From Chloroflexota bacterium (GTDB lineage: Bacteria; Chloroflexota; Anaerolineae; Aggregatilineales; J027): 64,000 nt of DNA. The position numbers and the translations under genes were made by a program. The stretch lies in NCBI GenBank assembly GCA_024434115.1, contig QMIT01000010.1, forward strand, positions 62,001-126,000. The letters are read 5' to 3'. The stretch's first letter is position 1, and each line of letters begins with the position of its first letter. The notes under the pieces were generated by a model. The model did not search any database and was not told where the DNA came from. It saw only the letters and a list, made by a program, of their open reading frames with translations. Below are positions 60,813 through 64,000 of the stretch, in pieces.

Positions 60813-62174
60813 ATGGTTGTTATCCGCTACAAACTCAAAATCTATCTCCGTGCTGCCCTGCTGATTATTGTCTTGGCCTTCACCATCAAAGATGGATTGC
60901 CGGATCACAGCCGGGGAGGTCGTATTCATGCCGCCGCCCACCCCTATGAATTTAACTACATTGCTTGGGAGGTCGAGGCGTTGTGGAGTAAAGCCCGCCA
61001 ATCCATGTGGGGCTATCAATCGTATGTGCCGGATGCAAATCGTAAAGAGGCCATTCTGGAATATATTGAGTTGGTCGGGCAGCTATTGGATTTGGAGGGC
61101 CAGCTAGAAGCGACTTACACTACCCCATCCGCCGCTAATGCCGATGTGTTGCGTCGTCAGATTGCCGATTTAGAAAAACGTCGCGCCGAATTGCAGCCGA
61201 TAGTCGAGCCGATGATTGAGAGTCAAGTGAGTACGGTACTGGCGGAACAGGGCTTTGGCGTCATGGGCCAGATTGTGCCGCCAGTATCCTTCCAATTTGT
61301 CGAGACGCCGGATGTGTTGGTGGTGTCGCCGCGCGAGGTCATTCGCCAAGATTTCGCCATTTCGCTGCGCCCGCTTGATGTGGATGAGGCTGCGCAATTG
61401 GAGCAAGAGGTCGAAACGGTTTCCCCCGACGATGCAGCATATGTCACAGGGACAGGTGGGGTGGGCATTTGGCCTGCGATGGTCATTGAATCCCGCTATG
61501 CAGCCTATGTTTTTGAAATCGTGGCGCACGAATGGTCGCATCACTATTTGTTTATGTTTCCGTTGGGGATGGAATATTTGGGCCTGCCAGAAACTCGCAT
61601 TATCAATGAGACCACCGCGACGGTGTTTGGGAATGCAATGGCCCTGCTGGTGCTGGATCGGTTTTATGGGCAAGAGGTGGCGGATGGGCAAATCTGGATT
61701 CCTGATTACCCCACCCTTGCTGATTTTCAATCCCCCACTGTCCAGACGCCGATAACCCCGACGGCTGATGAACCCCTTCGTGACCCCGATGGCCCTCGCC
61801 CGACGACACGCGGCACGATCATCAATCGCACCCGCATCACCGCCGATTATCTTTTGGCGCTAGGTCGGGTAGAGGCGGCTGAAGCCTATATGGAAACCCG
61901 CCGCCAATGGTTGGGGATGCGGGTGTTGAATCAGGCATGGTTCGCATTTAATGGGGGGTATCAAGCTGACCCCGGTCAAGGCGGAGGGGCATCGGTGGGG
62001 ACAACGGTGGATGTCACCGACCCGGCTTATCCCGGCGACCCAATTGGCCCGGCCATTCATGAAATTGCCGAACTCGCCCCCACACTAGGAGATTTTCTGA
62101 ATATCATGCGCGATGTCACCACGCGGCAGGAGTTGATTGACATCCTGCTTGAATCACGCGCCCGTTGGCAATAG
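60813..62174 (+). CDS. Membrane-anchored zinc-metallopeptidase-like protein
   Basis: The 453-residue protein has an N-terminal membrane anchor (about residues 7-26) and a large outer domain. A zinc-peptidase motif H239-E240-W-S-H243 (VAHEWSHH) is followed 23 residues later by Glu266 in INETTAT, the pattern of HExxH-plus-Glu zinc peptidases. A coiled-coil-like region (about 75-130) comes before it. A Pro/Thr-rich loop and a Gly/Gln-rich stretch are in the C-terminal half. The family is not one I recognise. It converges with the AAA+ gene ten bases away. Confidence 0.7.
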   Translation: MVVIRYKLKIYLRAALLIIVLAFTIKDGLPDHSRGGRIHAAAHPYEFNYIAWEVEALWSKARQSMWGYQSYVPDANRKEAILEYIELVGQLLDLEGQLEATYTTPSAANADVLRRQIADLEKRRAELQPIVEPMIESQVSTVLAEQGFGVMGQIVPPVSFQFVETPDVLVVSPREVIRQDFAISLRPLDVDEAAQLEQEVETVSPDDAAYVTGTGGVGIWPAMVIESRYAAYVFEIVAHEWSHHYLFMFPLGMEYLGLPETRIINETTATVFGNAMALLVLDRFYGQEVADGQIWIPDYPTLADFQSPTVQTPITPTADEPLRDPDGPRPTTRGTIINRTRITADYLLALGRVEAAEAYMETRRQWLGMRVLNQAWFAFNGGYQADPGQGGGASVGTTVDVTDPAYPGDPIGPAIHEIAELAPTLGDFLNIMRDVTTRQELIDILLESRARWQ

Positions 62175-62184
62175 ACCAATAGGC

Positions 62185-64000
62185 TTAAAATTCTGCCTCC
62201 TCGTTCAGCAGTTTGCCCATTTTTTGGTGTTCACGGCGGATGGCGTGGGTGACGTGCGACATGCGGATATAAGTTGAATCTTCGGATGCCGCCAAAAACG
62301 CCGACGCAATGGCCGCATTACGAATATTGCCACCTGCCATACGATAACGCCGTGCCACAAAGCCGAGGTCTACATCCTTGCCGATGGGTGCTCCAGTGGG
62401 AAAGCTGATTTGCCAAATTTTCAGGCGGTCTTCTTCTTCGGGGAAGGGAAAATCCACCAAGAAATCGAGACGGCGGGTAAAGGCTTCGTCCAAATTTTGA
62501 CGCAGGTTGGTCGCCAAAATCGCAATACCGTCATAACTTTCCATGCGCTGCAAGAGATAGCCGATTTCGATATTGGCATAGCGGTCATGGCTGTCTTTGA
62601 CCTCCGAACGTTTGCCAAAGAGGGCATCGGCTTCGTCAAAAAACAGAATCGCCCCACTGTGTTCAGCGGCTTCAAACAACCGAGACAGATTTTTCTCCGT
62701 TTCGCCAATATATTTACTGACGACGCTGGCAAGGTCAATTTTGTAGAGTTCAAGGCCGAGTTCTTTGGCGATGATTTCAGCCGCCATCGTTTTGCCTGTA
62801 CCACTCTGGCCTGCAAACAAGGCCGAAAGCCCACGTGAATTGGCGACACGTCCGCCAAAACCCCATTTTTCATAGACCTGTACCGCATAACGCAGTTGGT
62901 TGCATATTTCTTGTAGCTGCTGCACGCGGTCTTGGGGCAAGACAATATGCTCCCATGCGTAACGCGGCTGGATTTTGACGGCGAGGTCGGTCAGCTTGCG
63001 ATTATTTTGTTCACGACTGGCGGTATATAAATCATCTAGCGTCGGCTGATCATCCCCGCGCCATGCCGCCATGTCGTAGGCCATCGAAACAGCGTCTCGG
63101 ATTTGACCGCCTGTCAGCTTGAACTTATAAGCGAGTTCATCAATATCGAGGGTGCTACCATTGAGATACTGCCGCCACTGCTGGACACGTTCATCATATT
63201 CAGGCACGCCCATTTCCAGTCGCAATACAGAACGCTGACGGGCCACCCCACGCGGCTCCCATGTTTCCCGTCCACTGAGGATGACGGCATGGGAATAACG
63301 CAAAATTTCCTCCCACATCCAGCGCGGTGGGTCTTGATTGGTATCTAACATCACTTCCCAGCGGGAAATGAGCAAGGCTGCATCACGCAACAACCCCTCC
63401 CGGACGCCAAAACGAAAGACTTGGGCCGCGGAAACGCTGGGGGAATCTTGTTGCAATTGCTTCAATGCCTGCAAATCAATTTCAATCAACGAGCGCCCCT
63501 GTTCCGACGCCAGTGCATTGGCTACCGCGCGTTTGCCGCTGCCATAGCTGCCATAAAAATGAAAAATGGGGGCTTCTTGGCGATTGGCATTCCGAAGGGC
63601 TTGCCGAAAATCCTCTTTAAGTACCAGCGATTCCAAATCCGTCGCTTGGTCGGTGACGGGGCGGATAACATTTTGCCATTGGGCTGGAATGGTATCCAAG
63701 CCCTGTACATATTGGGCAAGGCGAGTATCCACTTTGAGAAAATAGTTGATAAAAGGCATGTGCTGTCCACCCGATTCGGTGAACGGAATCACAACAGCAT
63801 AGCGGATTAACGTAGAGGTGTCGGTGAGATAACCCAGTAGCCGTGTGCGCTGTTCCCAATTGCCACCCAATAAATTAATCACGACGTTGACCGTCGGTTG
63901 GCGTTTGGTGACGTCATCCTGTAGATAACCATAGATGCGCTCATAACGACGGTCAATGGCGGGGGCAAGGCATACCAAAAAAATATCAAATTCTTCTTCG
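62185..64000 (-). CDS. AAA+ ATPase of the eCIS Afp15 type (N-terminus beyond window)
   Basis: The frame is still open at base 64000, where it reads EEEFDIFLV, so the start lies outside; TTG at 63978 is an in-frame Leu, not a start. The visible 604 residues have a first, degenerate P-loop (GSYGSGKRAVAN, about 63540) with an adjacent helical region, and a C-terminal complete AAA+ module: GQSGTGKTMAAE, YIGETEKNL, LFFDEADALFGKRSEV and a TNLRQNLDEAFTRR arginine-finger segment. This layout matches ATPases encoded with extracellular contractile injection systems (Afp15-like). Stand-alone members also exist. The rest of the locus, if present, would be to the right. Confidence 0.82.
   Translation of the reverse strand, partial: EEEFDIFLVCLAPAIDRRYERIYGYLQDDVTKRQPTVNVVINLLGGNWEQRTRLLGYLTDTSTLIRYAVVIPFTESGGQHMPFINYFLKVDTRLAQYVQGLDTIPAQWQNVIRPVTDQATDLESLVLKEDFRQALRNANRQEAPIFHFYGSYGSGKRAVANALASEQGRSLIEIDLQALKQLQQDSPSVSAAQVFRFGVREGLLRDAALLISRWEVMLDTNQDPPRWMWEEILRYSHAVILSGRETWEPRGVARQRSVLRLEMGVPEYDERVQQWRQYLNGSTLDIDELAYKFKLTGGQIRDAVSMAYDMAAWRGDDQPTLDDLYTASREQNNRKLTDLAVKIQPRYAWEHIVLPQDRVQQLQEICNQLRYAVQVYEKWGFGGRVANSRGLSALFAGQSGTGKTMAAEIIAKELGLELYKIDLASVVSKYIGETEKNLSRLFEAAEHSGAILFFDEADALFGKRSEVKDSHDRYANIEIGYLLQRMESYDGIAILATNLRQNLDEAFTRRLDFLVDFPFPEEEDRLKIWQISFPTGAPIGKDVDLGFVARRYRMAGGNIRNAAIASAFLAASEDSTYIRMSHVTHAIRREHQKMGKLLNEEAEF

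Noticed and set aside
63976-63978. TTG at 63978 as the start of the AAA+ gene
   Set aside because: The frame continues upstream to the window end without a stop and there is no ribosome site before the TTG.

Overview
The window looks like chromosomal DNA from a bacterium of the phylum Chloroflexota, most likely an Anaerolineae-type lineage. This is inferred from gene content, not from a marker search. It carries many Hanks-type kinase, FHA, PP2C and Roadblock signalling genes, several lipoproteins and VanW-like wall proteins, a DnaD-like protein beside dnaB, a GH57 glucanotransferase, and a DHH-CBS-nucleotidyltransferase fusion. GC content is moderate. No insertion sequence, prophage, integrase or CRISPR array is visible. 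Most of the window is dense core genome with operon-like runs.

Layout. 1-2338: a VanW-like wall protein cut by the left edge, diverging from an M23 endopeptidase. 2461-5953: a replication cluster of dnaB, a DnaD-like protein and a double-headed DnaC-like ATPase. 6532-7917: an ABC sugar-binding protein without permeases, closed by a strong terminator. 8207-14790: a co-oriented run with a pseudo-receiver/Roadblock protein, a membrane Ser/Thr kinase, a GNAT enzyme, a ketol-acid-reductoisomerase homologue lacking key catalytic residues, a stand-alone B12-binding mutase subunit and its MeaB GTPase chaperone. 14903-18579: a YbjN-like protein, then an overlapping membrane protein/pheA/thrC operon. 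18581-27504: mostly minus strand, with a sugar isomerase-like protein, a Kef-type antiporter, lipoproteins, tRNA-Gly(GCC) on the plus strand, cutA, a DM13 protein and a 1381-residue lipoprotein with ten Ig-like repeats.

27684-39954: aldehyde dehydrogenase, ygfZ, a ClbS-like protein, a ComEA-like protein, a phosphoesterase, a GT4 glycosyltransferase, gatA, a sugar nucleotidyltransferase and a P460-like haem lipoprotein. 39961-47104: a minus-strand signalling island with Hsp20, an MglA/Rab-like GTPase, an OmpR-type regulator, a small unknown protein, FHA, a DnaJ-vWA fusion, PP2C phosphatase and a kinase fused to an eight-repeat PQQ propeller. A good promoter (TTGCGA-N17-TATAAT) sits upstream of the kinase. 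47291-55925: tmk, a Ycf45/SpoIIIAA-like R3H ATPase, two GNAT-like enzymes, a cupin, the DHH-CBS-CCA fusion and plsY. 56090-62174: GH57 glucanotransferase, an SDR protein, rsgA, a 608-base gap holding two hairpins, and an HExxH metallopeptidase-like protein. 62185-64000: an AAA+ ATPase, cut by the right edge, that resembles the Afp15-type ATPase of extracellular contractile injection systems (eCIS).

The most promising observations are four. First, the rewired reductoisomerase homologue beside B12-mutase genes. Second, the kinase/phosphatase/FHA/DnaJ-vWA island. Third, the duplicated DnaC-like loader. Fourth, the Afp15-like ATPase at the right edge, which may mark an injection-system locus just outside the window.
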